Part shown: positions 18,364-26,547 of the stretch, in pieces
How positions within the stretch are numbered: the stretch's first letter is position 1
Layout: every line of letters begins with the position of its first letter
Source: Sandaracinaceae bacterium
GTDB taxonomy: Bacteria > Myxococcota_A > Polyangia > Polyangiales > Houyiibacteriaceae
Reading direction: 5' to 3'
Length of the DNA stretch: 64,000 nucleotides
NCBI GenBank assembly: GCA_016706685.1
Contig: JADJJE010000021.1
Span: 1 to 64,000, forward strand
The notes under the pieces: generated by a model
What the model was told of the DNA's origin: nothing
The model's input: only the letters and a program-made list of their open reading frames with translations
Database searches by the model: none
Position numbers and translations under genes: made by a program

Positions 18364-19182
18364 TCAGATGTCGCTGGTGAGCACGAAGCGCCAGTCCCAG
18401 CCGGCCATGCGGTGATGGATGACGCTGGCCGCCGCGCCCGCTGTGATTCCACGGGTGCGCAACGCGCCCTCGAGCGGGTCGCCCGCGGGCAGGCAGAACA
18501 TGTGCACGTGGTCTGCCACTGGCGCGCCGTGCACTGCGCCGTGCTGCTGCCGCGCCGGGCCGAACTGCACGTGCAACAAAGGCATGGGCGCGTGAGTGCT
18601 CTCGAGCACGATGTCTTTCACGCCCCCGAGCGAGAGGTAGCCCAGCGGCCCGCGCTCGCGCTCGAGCAGCGGCGCGACCTCGCGCATGGCCTCGGCGGAC
18701 AGCGAGTAGAGCCCCAGCGTGGTGGCCACGGAGGCCGGCGCCAGATGGAAGTGCGTGGCCAGCCGCACCACGGGGTTGGGGCTGCCGTCGCCCGGGTTCA
18801 TGCTGATGGCGTAGCCGCGCTGGCAGCGCGCGTACTTGCCGGGGAAGCCGTGCAGGAACATGCGCCAGGGGATGCGCTGCGTGCGGTAGTCCGGGTGCAC
18901 CTTCAGGTCGCCCAGGTACCAGGTGGCTTCAGGGGCCGCCCCGGGCGCACGCGGCAGGTGGCGCAGCACGGCGGCGCACACGGCCACCACGCGCGCGCCA
19001 TCGAGCGCCACGAAGTAGCTGAGCTCCCCCAGACGCCGAAAGAACGCGAAGTAGTCGGCGCCGTGGTCGATGGTGAAGCGGTCGCTGCCGAGCGGATACG
19101 TGACGCCGTGCTCGAGCGCGCCGACCGCCGCCTGGTACGCCGAGAAGTCGTCTACGTGAAGCTCGCGGACGTGCAGGCTCAT
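18364..19182 (-). CDS. GNAT-family acyltransferase-like protein (last gene of six-gene operon)
   Basis: 272 residues from the ATG at 19182, which overlaps the stop of the upstream diiron-protein gene by one base (TGATG). The N-terminal half is GNAT-like: HVRELHVDDFSAYQAAV (strand/helix 1), LSYFVALDGARVVAV, then WYLGDLKVHPDYRTQRIPWR. The last matches the core strand 4/helix 3 region where acetyl-CoA binds, although the usual Q/RxxGxG/A loop is degenerate (RTQRIPW). The C-terminal half (about 150-272) is an extra domain that I do not recognise. Likely an N- or O-acyltransferase acting on the product of the operon's other enzymes; the substrate is unknown. Confidence 0.65.
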   Translation of the reverse strand: MSLHVRELHVDDFSAYQAAVGALEHGVTYPLGSDRFTIDHGADYFAFFRRLGELSYFVALDGARVVAVCAAVLRHLPRAPGAAPEATWYLGDLKVHPDYRTQRIPWRMFLHGFPGKYARCQRGYAISMNPGDGSPNPVVRLATHFHLAPASVATTLGLYSLSAEAMREVAPLLERERGPLGYLSLGGVKDIVLESTHAPMPLLHVQFGPARQQHGAVHGAPVADHVHMFCLPAGDPLEGALRTRGITAGAAASVIHHRMAGWDWRFVLTSDI

Positions 19183-19907
19183 CACGTGCGCAAGTGAGGC
19201 GTGAAGACGTCGCGCATCGCTCGCCGTGTGCGCGCCCGATACAGGTCCTCGTAGAAGCGGTGAAAGCCGAAGGCGCCCAGGCGCAGCCCCTGCTCGATGA
19301 AGTAGCGGCTCTCCGCGCTGCGCTCGAAGGGCTCGGCCAGCACCGCGAAGAAGTCCTCGGAGTGCCGCACGTCCAGCTTCTGGTGGAGGCTGTAGTGGAT
19401 CATCTGCTCCTCGGTGAGCCAGCCGCGCTCCACGATGCCCGCGCCGATCCAACCCGAGATCTCGGAGAACATGCGCTCGATCATGCCCATCACGCCCACG
19501 CCCACCAGGTACTCGTCCATCACGCACGCGCCGGTGAGCATGGTGTTGAAGAGGCGCACCTCGGGCCACAGCGCGCGGCGATCGACCTCGGCCTCGGTGA
19601 TGCCGCCCAGGCGCTGCAGCAGCGTGAGGAAAGTGGAGCCGTGCGTCTCGCCGTCCTCTCCTTCGCCGTGCTCTTCCCACACGTTGCGCAGCACCTCCAC
19701 ACGCAGCTTCGCGCTCGGGATCTTGGCGGCCACGGCGGCCATCGGGCGGCCGAAGAAGACCACGGCGAAGTAGAACTGGATCTGCGTCTCGATGAAGTCC
19801 TCGTGCGTGAACTCGCCGCTGCGCAGGGCCGTGAAGTAGGGGTTGTCGTGGTAGGGCGTGTCGCGCAGCACTTGCTCCACGAGCGCGGAGAGGGTGGAGG
19901 TGGTCAT
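19182..19907 (-). CDS. haem-oxygenase-like diiron (iron-containing redox) protein
   Basis: A 241-residue all-helical protein of the PqqC/TenA/CADD-like fold (HDO superfamily). Candidate metal ligands, by pattern, are the Glu in NVWEEHGEG (about 78-79), His in GETHG (89), Glu in GMIERM (about 144), and the late motif H-x3-D-x2-H in LHQKLDVRHS (H185, D189, H192), which is diagnostic of HDO diiron enzymes. Such proteins catalyse O2-dependent oxidations, C-C cleavages or self-sacrificing reactions. The start overlaps the DUF3419 gene by 4 nt, and the stop overlaps the GNAT start. Its substrate is unknown; the neighbour suggests an amino-acid- or SAM-derived compound. Confidence 0.75.
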   Translation of the reverse strand: MTTSTLSALVEQVLRDTPYHDNPYFTALRSGEFTHEDFIETQIQFYFAVVFFGRPMAAVAAKIPSAKLRVEVLRNVWEEHGEGEDGETHGSTFLTLLQRLGGITEAEVDRRALWPEVRLFNTMLTGACVMDEYLVGVGVMGMIERMFSEISGWIGAGIVERGWLTEEQMIHYSLHQKLDVRHSEDFFAVLAEPFERSAESRYFIEQGLRLGAFGFHRFYEDLYRARTRRAMRDVFTPHLRT

Positions 19908-20875
19908 GTGCGGACTCCCACATGGATGCTCGAGTAGAAGAGGCTCCGGTCGCGCCGCTGGAGCTGCGCGCCGAGCTCGGGGTGAAACGTGAAGCGCTCA
20001 CCGAAGCAGGCCTCGATGTCGCGCGCGTGGTTGAGCTGCCGCCACAAGACCACGGCGCCAGGCGCGAGCCGGTCTGCCAGCAGCGTGCACAGCCGCGTGA
20101 CACCCGCGGGCGCGGTCCAGTCGAGGATGTTGGAGAGGTTCACGAAGTCGTGCTCGTGCAGGTTCGGGACGTCCTCGACGAAGCCATGGAAGCGCTCGAA
20201 GGAAGGCGCCACAGGGCGCTGCAGGAAGGGCGGAACGCACGCCTCGCGGTCCATGTAGTGACCCAAGAAGATGTGCTGGAGGAAGGGATTATTCCGCGCG
20301 TCGTCCCGCAGCAGTCCGCGCTCCAAGAGCTCCTGGAAGTAGCCCGGGTAGCTGCCCGGCACGGCGTGCTGCGTGGCGTCGGGCCCGAACATGGTGTTGA
20401 GCAGCGCGTCGGAGAAGAACAGCTGGAACGCCACGGGCCAGTACGCGCTCGCGAACGCCGCGTGCAACTCCGCCACGTCGAAGGCGCCCTCCCCGAAGAA
20501 GCGCAGCCACGCTTCGCCCGGCAGCACGAAGTCGTGCACGAAGCCGCGCAGCCCCCGGAAGAGGGACTCGAAGTTGCCGCACTCCGACAGCCCGGCAGGG
20601 TCACTGGGCGCCCCCACGTTGAACGCACGCAGCCTGTCCGCCCCGCGCAGGTCGCGCAGCGCGGCGAGCTTGCGGTCCACGTGCGCAAGCTGCTCGGGGT
20701 TGGCGTCCACCAGCGTGATGTGCGCGTCCGGCATCACCGCGCGCAGCGTGAGCGCCGTGCACCCGCCCGAGGCGATGAGCAGCAGCCGCGAGCGCGGGAA
20801 GCGGGCCAGCACCTCGAGCTCCACGTTCGGGTCCTCGCGGGTCACGGCGAACTGCAGACGGTTGCGCGGGCTCAT
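19904..20875 (-). CDS. DUF3419 / BtaA-like 3-amino-3-carboxypropyl transferase
   Basis: 323 residues with the features of the BtaA family, which moves the 3-amino-3-carboxypropyl group of SAM to diacylglycerol in betaine-lipid synthesis. It has TREDPNVELEVL near the N-terminus, a methyltransferase-like motif I LLLIASGGCTALTL (about 31-44), the acidic ribose loop VDANPEQLAHVDRKLAAL (about 56-73) and a GNFESLFRGLRGFV segment. The central part is shorter than in typical BtaA, and no BtaB N-methyltransferase is present in the window, so the acceptor may not be diacylglycerol. The start overlaps the VWA gene stop by 4 nt. Cytoplasmic; possibly membrane-associated. Confidence 0.7.
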   Translation of the reverse strand: MSPRNRLQFAVTREDPNVELEVLARFPRSRLLLIASGGCTALTLRAVMPDAHITLVDANPEQLAHVDRKLAALRDLRGADRLRAFNVGAPSDPAGLSECGNFESLFRGLRGFVHDFVLPGEAWLRFFGEGAFDVAELHAAFASAYWPVAFQLFFSDALLNTMFGPDATQHAVPGSYPGYFQELLERGLLRDDARNNPFLQHIFLGHYMDREACVPPFLQRPVAPSFERFHGFVEDVPNLHEHDFVNLSNILDWTAPAGVTRLCTLLADRLAPGAVVLWRQLNHARDIEACFGERFTFHPELGAQLQRRDRSLFYSSIHVGVRT

Positions 20876-23286
20876 GGGGCCGAGCGTACCCGAATGGCAT
20901 TCACGCCGGGTCGGAGCAGCGCGGGGTACCCCGCGAGGAGCTCCTTGTAGCGGGCAGGCGAGATGCCACCGTCCAACAACAGACGGCCCGTGAGTTCGAT
21001 GGCATCGACCATGGCTGGGAGACCCCGCGAGCCGAGCAGGTCCATCACCTCCACCACCACGGACAGTAGGTTCACGAGCGAGACGAGCGCGATGCGATCG
21101 GGGTGCGTCTCCGTGGGCCAGAGGCTCACCACGTGCTCCTCCAGCGCAGGGAACCAGCGTGCGAAGCGACGCTCGAGCGCGGCCCTGTCACGCAGGAGAG
21201 CCTCGGACCGGGCGCGCTCCCCGTCGGCCAGGTGACCTTCGGCGCTCAACCCCACCTCATCGAGGGCGCTCAGCATGGCCCCCGCCGACTCGAGCTGATC
21301 GGTACTCGATGCCTCGCCTCGCGCCGCCGCCTCCGTCGCGTCGAGCTCATCGTGCAGGGCGTCGAGCCACGTTGGGTCCGCCACGCTGGCGTCGAGGCGC
21401 AGCGGGACGCCGAGATCCACGTCGCCGGATTCCCAGCGGCTCAGCTCGGCGTCGCTGATGTGGTGATAGAACACGGCCTCACCCGCGCGCCGCTGCTGGT
21501 CCGCGAGGGCCCGCAGATCGCGGTTCTCGTCACCCAGCGCGATGACGCTCACGCCGACGGGGATTTCCGTGATCGCGGCGCGCGCGCGCAACACGCTCTC
21601 AGCACTCACGTCGGCCTCGCCGTCGGTCACCAGCACGATCTGCGCGTGGGTCAGGGCGGGGTCCCGCTCTCGCGCCGCCTCCACTTGCGCGAAGGAGTCG
21701 ATCAGCGCGCCTTCGATGTTGGTGCGTCCCCCGCGGCGTGACGACACGGCCTCCCGCACGGCGGCGAGCGCGTCGTCCACCGTGGCGACTCGCCGGGTGG
21801 GGCGCGCTTCATGGTCGAAGTACCGAAAGTACAGCACCGAGTGCACGTAGGCCTCGCGCGCCGTGAGACGACCCACCAGCGCTCCGAGCTCGCTGACCAG
21901 CAGCGCGTCACGCATCCTCGCCCGGGCACCCACCATCGAGCTCGAGCCGTCCAGCACGTAGATGCGCACTTGAGCGAGGAGACCCGTGCGGGAGCGACGC
22001 TCCACGCGCTCGTCGAGGTAGCGCCGGCACAGCAGACGTCCCGTTGCGAGCTCGTAGAGCAGCAGGCGCGGGTCGTCAATGACCGCGCTGCCGAGGTCGC
22101 TGGGCCCGGTGGCGCGAGCCAGCGTGAGGGTGGCCGTGGGGTGCCGCACCTCGAGACGTGTGCGCAGGTCTTCGCTGACACGCACGGGCGACACCGATCC
22201 GCCGATGTCGAAGCAGCCGTCCGCCACGAGCCCCATCAGCGCCGTCGCCAGCGCGCCCTGCTCCGAGAGATGCGCGGCGCGCCGCCGGAGCTCCGAGGTG
22301 TCGCTCATGGTGGCAGTGGCCAGCGCACGGATGGCCTCATCGCGCCCGTCGCGGTAGCTCGCATGCAGGGCCTCGCGCACGGACTCGGGCAGCGCGGAGT
22401 GCAGACCGGGGTCGCCGGTCACCGCGCCGCGCTCATAGGAGGGGGCACCGCGCTCCAGGTGCTCGATGCACCGCGCGGTGCGCTGCGCCAGCGCCACGTC
22501 GCCGCGCTGGCGTGCGAAGACGTCCAGCGTCTTGAGGGCGAGGTAGGCGCCTCGGGCGTCGCGGCGTGTTCGAGCGCGCCGCAGTTGGTAGTCCACGCGC
22601 ACCGTGGGGTCGACCCCGGCCGCCTGGAGCCGATTCAGCTCGGTGATGCCCGTGGTGATGTCCGCCCGGCGGGCTTCGATGGCGCCCTCCGACAGCATCG
22701 CGCTGGCCCCGAGCTCCAGCAGCACGCGGCGGGCCCCCTCGAGCAGCCGCCGTCGCCGATCGAGCGTGCCCACTTCGTCGCGGGCTGCCGCGAGCAACGC
22801 ATCGACCGCGCCCATACCGAGTACCGCATCCTCCACGTCCCCGGTGTCACTCGTGAGCGGCGGATGCAGGCTGCTGCGAGCGGGCCCAGCGGCCATCCTC
22901 AGTACGTCATGGTTCGACGTGCTGCCCGCCAGGTGGATGCCCTCCAGCCACGCGTGCACTCGCGTCAGCCAGCCGACGTAGTGGCTGGGCGGAAGCCGAT
23001 GCACGAGCGCTGCCCTCTCGACGACCGCTGCGTTCGCCTCGAGCTCTTCGAGAGCGGCTTGCACCAAGCGCGCATCGAGGGCCGCTGGCTCCGACGCGAG
23101 GGGCGCCGAGAGCCGCTCACGCGCTTCGTCGAGCAGCGCGCGCGCCGCTTCCGTTTCCAGCTCAGGTCGCCAACCCAACACCTTGAGCACCGGCACCAGG
23201 ATGTGCTCGAAGCCCGCTGGGTCGCGGCGCGGCTCCCTGTGTAGCCGCTCTAGGCGTTGGCGCACCTCCGCGAGGCGCTGCTTCAT
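20872..23286 (-). CDS. VWA-domain protein, partner of the upstream MoxR ATPase
   Basis: 804 residues from the ATG at 23286, which overlaps the MoxR stop by one base (TGATG). The first 400 residues are helical. A von Willebrand factor A domain follows: MIDAS first motif DGSSS (about 445), the conserved Thr in RGGRTNIEGAL, and TDGEAD (about 555), which supplies the last metal-site Asp. The remainder is a helical tail. MoxR ATPases commonly work with VWA proteins (RavA-ViaA, NorQ-NorD, CbbQ-CbbO) to activate or insert metal into a client enzyme. No transmembrane segment is evident, so it is likely cytoplasmic. The adjacent diiron protein is the obvious client candidate, but this is inference. 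Confidence 0.8.
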   Translation of the reverse strand: MKQRLAEVRQRLERLHREPRRDPAGFEHILVPVLKVLGWRPELETEAARALLDEARERLSAPLASEPAALDARLVQAALEELEANAAVVERAALVHRLPPSHYVGWLTRVHAWLEGIHLAGSTSNHDVLRMAAGPARSSLHPPLTSDTGDVEDAVLGMGAVDALLAAARDEVGTLDRRRRLLEGARRVLLELGASAMLSEGAIEARRADITTGITELNRLQAAGVDPTVRVDYQLRRARTRRDARGAYLALKTLDVFARQRGDVALAQRTARCIEHLERGAPSYERGAVTGDPGLHSALPESVREALHASYRDGRDEAIRALATATMSDTSELRRRAAHLSEQGALATALMGLVADGCFDIGGSVSPVRVSEDLRTRLEVRHPTATLTLARATGPSDLGSAVIDDPRLLLYELATGRLLCRRYLDERVERRSRTGLLAQVRIYVLDGSSSMVGARARMRDALLVSELGALVGRLTAREAYVHSVLYFRYFDHEARPTRRVATVDDALAAVREAVSSRRGGRTNIEGALIDSFAQVEAARERDPALTHAQIVLVTDGEADVSAESVLRARAAITEIPVGVSVIALGDENRDLRALADQQRRAGEAVFYHHISDAELSRWESGDVDLGVPLRLDASVADPTWLDALHDELDATEAAARGEASSTDQLESAGAMLSALDEVGLSAEGHLADGERARSEALLRDRAALERRFARWFPALEEHVVSLWPTETHPDRIALVSLVNLLSVVVEVMDLLGSRGLPAMVDAIELTGRLLLDGGISPARYKELLAGYPALLRPGVNAIRVRSAP

Positions 23287-25754
23287 CACGTGCCGGCGCC
23301 GAGCGAGCGCTCCCACGCAGCCTCTGCGGCGCGGCGTGCCTCTCTGTCGAGCGCGGATGTCAGCGTGTCATGGAGCGCGGCGATGCGTCGCTCGAGCGCG
23401 GCTCCCTCGGGACGCACGGCGGCGAACACGTACGACGTCAGGCGGCACTCGAGCGCGAACCGGAGCAGCGCGCGCTCCTCGAAAAGGACGTCCGCGAGGG
23501 CCTCCGGGAAAGCAGCGCCACGCTGCTGCGACGACGCCCACCAGGACTCGAGCCCGGTAACCGCGCGCTCGATGCGTGCCAGGTCTGCGAGGCCCAGTGG
23601 CTTGGCCGTGGCAGCGTCCTGACCGCTCAGGTACGCGTCCAGCTCGGTCGGCTTGGGACTCACGCTCGCACGGTGACCCTCGAGCTCGAGGAGCGTCAGG
23701 GTGATCTCCGCCAGCACGGTGGCCGCCGAGCTCGTGGCCTCGGCCGCGCGCAGCTGGCGGTAGCTCGCGAGATCCGTGACGGGCTCACTCGGGGCGGCGT
23801 GCCGCACCTCGCTGCGCAGCAGCGCCTCGGCTGCCCAGCGAATGTGGTCGTCGGCGTTCACGGCGTGCCCGAGCGAGAGCCCATCCAGGCGCTCGGCGAA
23901 CGCCCGCACCGCAGCAGCCAGCTCGCGACGGTCGGCCAATTGAAGGCGCGCGTAGGCGCTGGCCACGATCGGACGCAGCCGCGGGCCAGCCAACTCGACC
24001 GCGAAGGGGTCGCGCGGCGCCGCTGCCGCGCCCAACACCAGGTGCGCGTCCAGTCGCGCGAGATCCTCGTCGAGCGCATCGAGGTGCTTCCGGAGCCCCT
24101 CGAGGGCGCGCAGCATGGCGCTCAGGTCGTCGACGGGGGCGCTGCGCTGTGCCTCTTCCAGCTGCGCTCGGAAGGCTGCGTCCCAGACGTTCCGCAGGTG
24201 ACCGCGCAGACCGTCGAGCGCCTCCAGCCAGTCGCCGCGGTCGTCCGGGTGCGACTCGTGAGGACTCGCGGCCAGCAGCTCGCTGCGAAGCGTCAGAGCG
24301 ACCTCCGTCGTCTCGATGTGCGTCCGAGTATCGCGGAGCGCCGTGTCGAGGGTGATCGTCTGGGCTACCTCAGCCCCCGCTCCGAGCGCAGGGGTGAGCC
24401 CACCGAGACGCGCCGCCATGGCCAGCTCACGCAGGGCGCTGGCGCGCAGCCAGCTGGCCAACTCGGTGGAGGAGGCCTGCTCGCCCATGTCGGCACTCAG
24501 GGCCTCGGCTCGCGCGGCGAGATCCCGCGCGACCCGCAGAGGGTCACCCGCCCCCGGCTCGGCGAGAACGGCCCGCATGGCTGCCACGCTCACGCTCGGG
24601 GCGCTGGTCGCTACGGATGGTGGGACGGTGTGCTCCGCAGCGACCGTCGGCTCCGCACCCGGCTGGACCTGCGGCAGCCGCGCGATGCAGGCCGTGAACA
24701 GCTCGTGCTCGCGCTGCATGAGCTTCAGCTGCCGTCGCTCGCGCGCGTCGCTCTCGCGCTCCAAGAGGCCTTCGATGTCCGCGTACCTGGGGCCCGTGAG
24801 CAGCAAGCTCAGCCGGAGTGCGCCGAGGTCGTCTGTGTCCACACGCAGCGGGCGCTCCGGTCGATGGGTCGCTTTGTCGAACACACAGACGGCCCGCAGC
24901 AGCTTCCCCAGCCGCACCACGGTGCGCGTCGACAGGTAGCGTGTGGGGACGAACTGGGGGTCCGCGCGCGCGGCGAGGCGCTGCTCGCCCTCGAACGCCT
25001 CGACCAGCTGGCGCAGCTGAACGAGCACGTGGGTGGGGACCTCCACCTGCTCGACCATGGCTTGCAACACGTCGAGATCCTGGATGCTCAGCTCCGCCCG
25101 CAGGTTTCGCGCGCCGTGGGCCCCGACCGACTGACCCAAGACCGCGTCCATGCTCTCGGAGCGCGCGAACCCACGCGGCACGAAGTTCACGAACGCGACG
25201 CGATCGACGAACGCGAGCAGGGTCTCGCGGCTGTCTTCCAGGACCTCGGCGAGGTAGCGATTGGTCGTCATCAGGGCGCACTCGATGGCGCCCTTCGTGA
25301 CCTTCGTGCCGTGCTTCAGCTCGCGCTCCTCGAGCACGTTCAGCGTGCTGCGCAGCAGCATGTCGCGGCCGTCGAAGACTTCGTCGAGGAACGCGTGGAT
25401 GGCGCCCAGCATGCCCTCGTCCGTGAAGTGCTCGGTGCGCCCCGTCTCGGTGAGCGTCTTGAAATTCACGGGTCCGATGAGGTCGGTCTGGACCGTGCTC
25501 TCGGTGAACTGCCGCGCGAAGAGGCTCGGCTCGCCGCTCTCCTCGCAGCGGATGCGACCGACCACGGCGCTCGAGAGCGCGCTCTTGGCCGTTCCAGGAG
25601 GGCCGGTCATGAGCACGTGCTCTCGCGCCAGCAGGGCGAGCGCCACTTGGTCCAGGACCTCGTCACGCTCGCGGAAGGCGCCCTTCAGCTCCGCGAAGAA
25701 CTCCGCAAAGCGGTGCAGCGCGAGGCGGCGCCGGGTGTCGAAGCGGTGCGGCAT
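23286..25754 (-). CDS. MoxR-family AAA+ ATPase with long C-terminal extension
   Basis: An 822-residue protein. The AAA+ core is in the first 320 residues: Walker A GPPGTAKSAL (51-60), Walker B AFLDEVFDG (121-129) and sensor-1 CALMTTNRYLAEV, all as in MoxR/RavA proteins. Gly-Pro-Val-Asn (GPVNFKTL) and FDGRDMLLRSTLNVLEER follow the family pattern. About 450 further residues are helical and Ala/Arg/Glu-rich, with no recognised domain; typical MoxR proteins are about 330-500 residues, so the extension is notable. It starts 26 nt after the CDGSH gene stop and overlaps the VWA gene start. The role is probably ATP-driven remodelling of a client enzyme. Confidence 0.8.
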   Translation of the reverse strand: MPHRFDTRRRLALHRFAEFFAELKGAFRERDEVLDQVALALLAREHVLMTGPPGTAKSALSSAVVGRIRCEESGEPSLFARQFTESTVQTDLIGPVNFKTLTETGRTEHFTDEGMLGAIHAFLDEVFDGRDMLLRSTLNVLEERELKHGTKVTKGAIECALMTTNRYLAEVLEDSRETLLAFVDRVAFVNFVPRGFARSESMDAVLGQSVGAHGARNLRAELSIQDLDVLQAMVEQVEVPTHVLVQLRQLVEAFEGEQRLAARADPQFVPTRYLSTRTVVRLGKLLRAVCVFDKATHRPERPLRVDTDDLGALRLSLLLTGPRYADIEGLLERESDARERRQLKLMQREHELFTACIARLPQVQPGAEPTVAAEHTVPPSVATSAPSVSVAAMRAVLAEPGAGDPLRVARDLAARAEALSADMGEQASSTELASWLRASALRELAMAARLGGLTPALGAGAEVAQTITLDTALRDTRTHIETTEVALTLRSELLAASPHESHPDDRGDWLEALDGLRGHLRNVWDAAFRAQLEEAQRSAPVDDLSAMLRALEGLRKHLDALDEDLARLDAHLVLGAAAAPRDPFAVELAGPRLRPIVASAYARLQLADRRELAAAVRAFAERLDGLSLGHAVNADDHIRWAAEALLRSEVRHAAPSEPVTDLASYRQLRAAEATSSAATVLAEITLTLLELEGHRASVSPKPTELDAYLSGQDAATAKPLGLADLARIERAVTGLESWWASSQQRGAAFPEALADVLFEERALLRFALECRLTSYVFAAVRPEGAALERRIAALHDTLTSALDREARRAAEAAWERSLGAGT

Positions 25755-25780
25755 GAAGGGCGCACTCTACACCAGCCCCT

Positions 25781-26414
25781 TCACTCCGCCGTGAAACCGA
25801 TCTTGTTGTGCGTCCCGTCGCAGTACGGCTTGTTTGCCGAGGCCCCGCAGCGGCAGAAGAACACTCTCTCCGCGCGGTCCGTGGTGCGCCCGGTGCCGGA
25901 GACGATCTCGAGAGGCCCCTTCACCTGCAGCGGTCCGTTGGGCAGCGGCTTCACGTCCACCGGTCCGTTGCGCACGGCCAGCGGCTCGGTGGGCTTGGTG
26001 GCCGGCTCGCCGGTGGCCACGAAGCCCGCGGCGGTGTGGCTCCCGTCGCAGAAGGGCTTGTTGGCTGACGCCCCGCAGCGGCAGAGCGTGGCGCGCAGCT
26101 GTGGACCGTGCCCCGCGATGGTCATCTCGGCGTGAAGCGCCAGCGGGCCGTTCTCACGCACCCGCGCGAGGTTGACCTTGGGCGGCGTCTCGCCGGGGTT
26201 TCCGTCCAGGCGCTCCACCTCGATGGCCCCGGAGGGGCAGCTGATCGCCAGCGCCAGCAGCTCGTCGGGGGGTGGCTGCGTCGGGGTGAATCCACTCGCC
26301 CTCCACGTTGGGCACGAACACGTCTGGGCGGCCCAGCACGCACTGCCGCGAGTGGATGCACTTCTTGGCTTCGAAGCGGATGAGCGCGTGTTTTCCTCGA
26401 ACGACTTCGGTCAT
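25781..26414 (-). pseudogene. ferredoxin-like plus double CDGSH iron-sulfur protein, frameshift in a G6 run
   Basis: From the ATG at 26414 the frame gives a mono-cluster domain (ALIRFEAKKCIHSRQCVLG, then NVEGEWIHPDAATP) and fails at a run of six G (plus strand 26267-26272). With one base fewer the protein continues DELLALAISCPSGAIEVERL and reaches two CDGSH motifs: CRCGASANKPFCDGSH and CRCGASANKPYCDGTH, each C-x-C-x9-C-x3-H, a 2Fe-2S site. The restored length is about 210 residues, matching 'divergent 4Fe-4S mono-cluster/CDGSH' proteins. It is likely a redox carrier and the first gene of the operon (26 nt before moxR). A homopolymer lesion in an otherwise perfect gene suggests a read error. 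Confidence 0.75.
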
Positions 26415-26547
26415 GGCGGTTCTCCTCGGTTGGAAGGGAAAGAGCCTATGCCGACTCGGCCAGCGCGTTGTCGCTCATTCGGCAACACTGCGTTCCGGGG
26501 GTAGGACGCTCGGGCCCGAGCGCTGCGGCTGCGTGCTATACGAGCGC
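26415..26547. promoter_or_regulatory. divergent promoter region between CDGSH operon and hrpB
   Basis: This 133-bp gap is the only non-coding space between the six-gene minus-strand operon and the plus-strand helicase gene, so it must hold both promoters unless transcripts start inside genes. An AG-rich stretch (read on the minus strand just upstream of 26414 as GAGGAGA) is a good ribosome binding site for the CDGSH gene. I could not identify convincing -35/-10 boxes or an operator. Confidence 0.4.

Noticed and set aside
23370..26135. 921-codon plus-strand frame opposite the MoxR gene
   Set aside because: The real gene is on the minus strand with Walker motifs and overlaps to neighbours. This frame has none.
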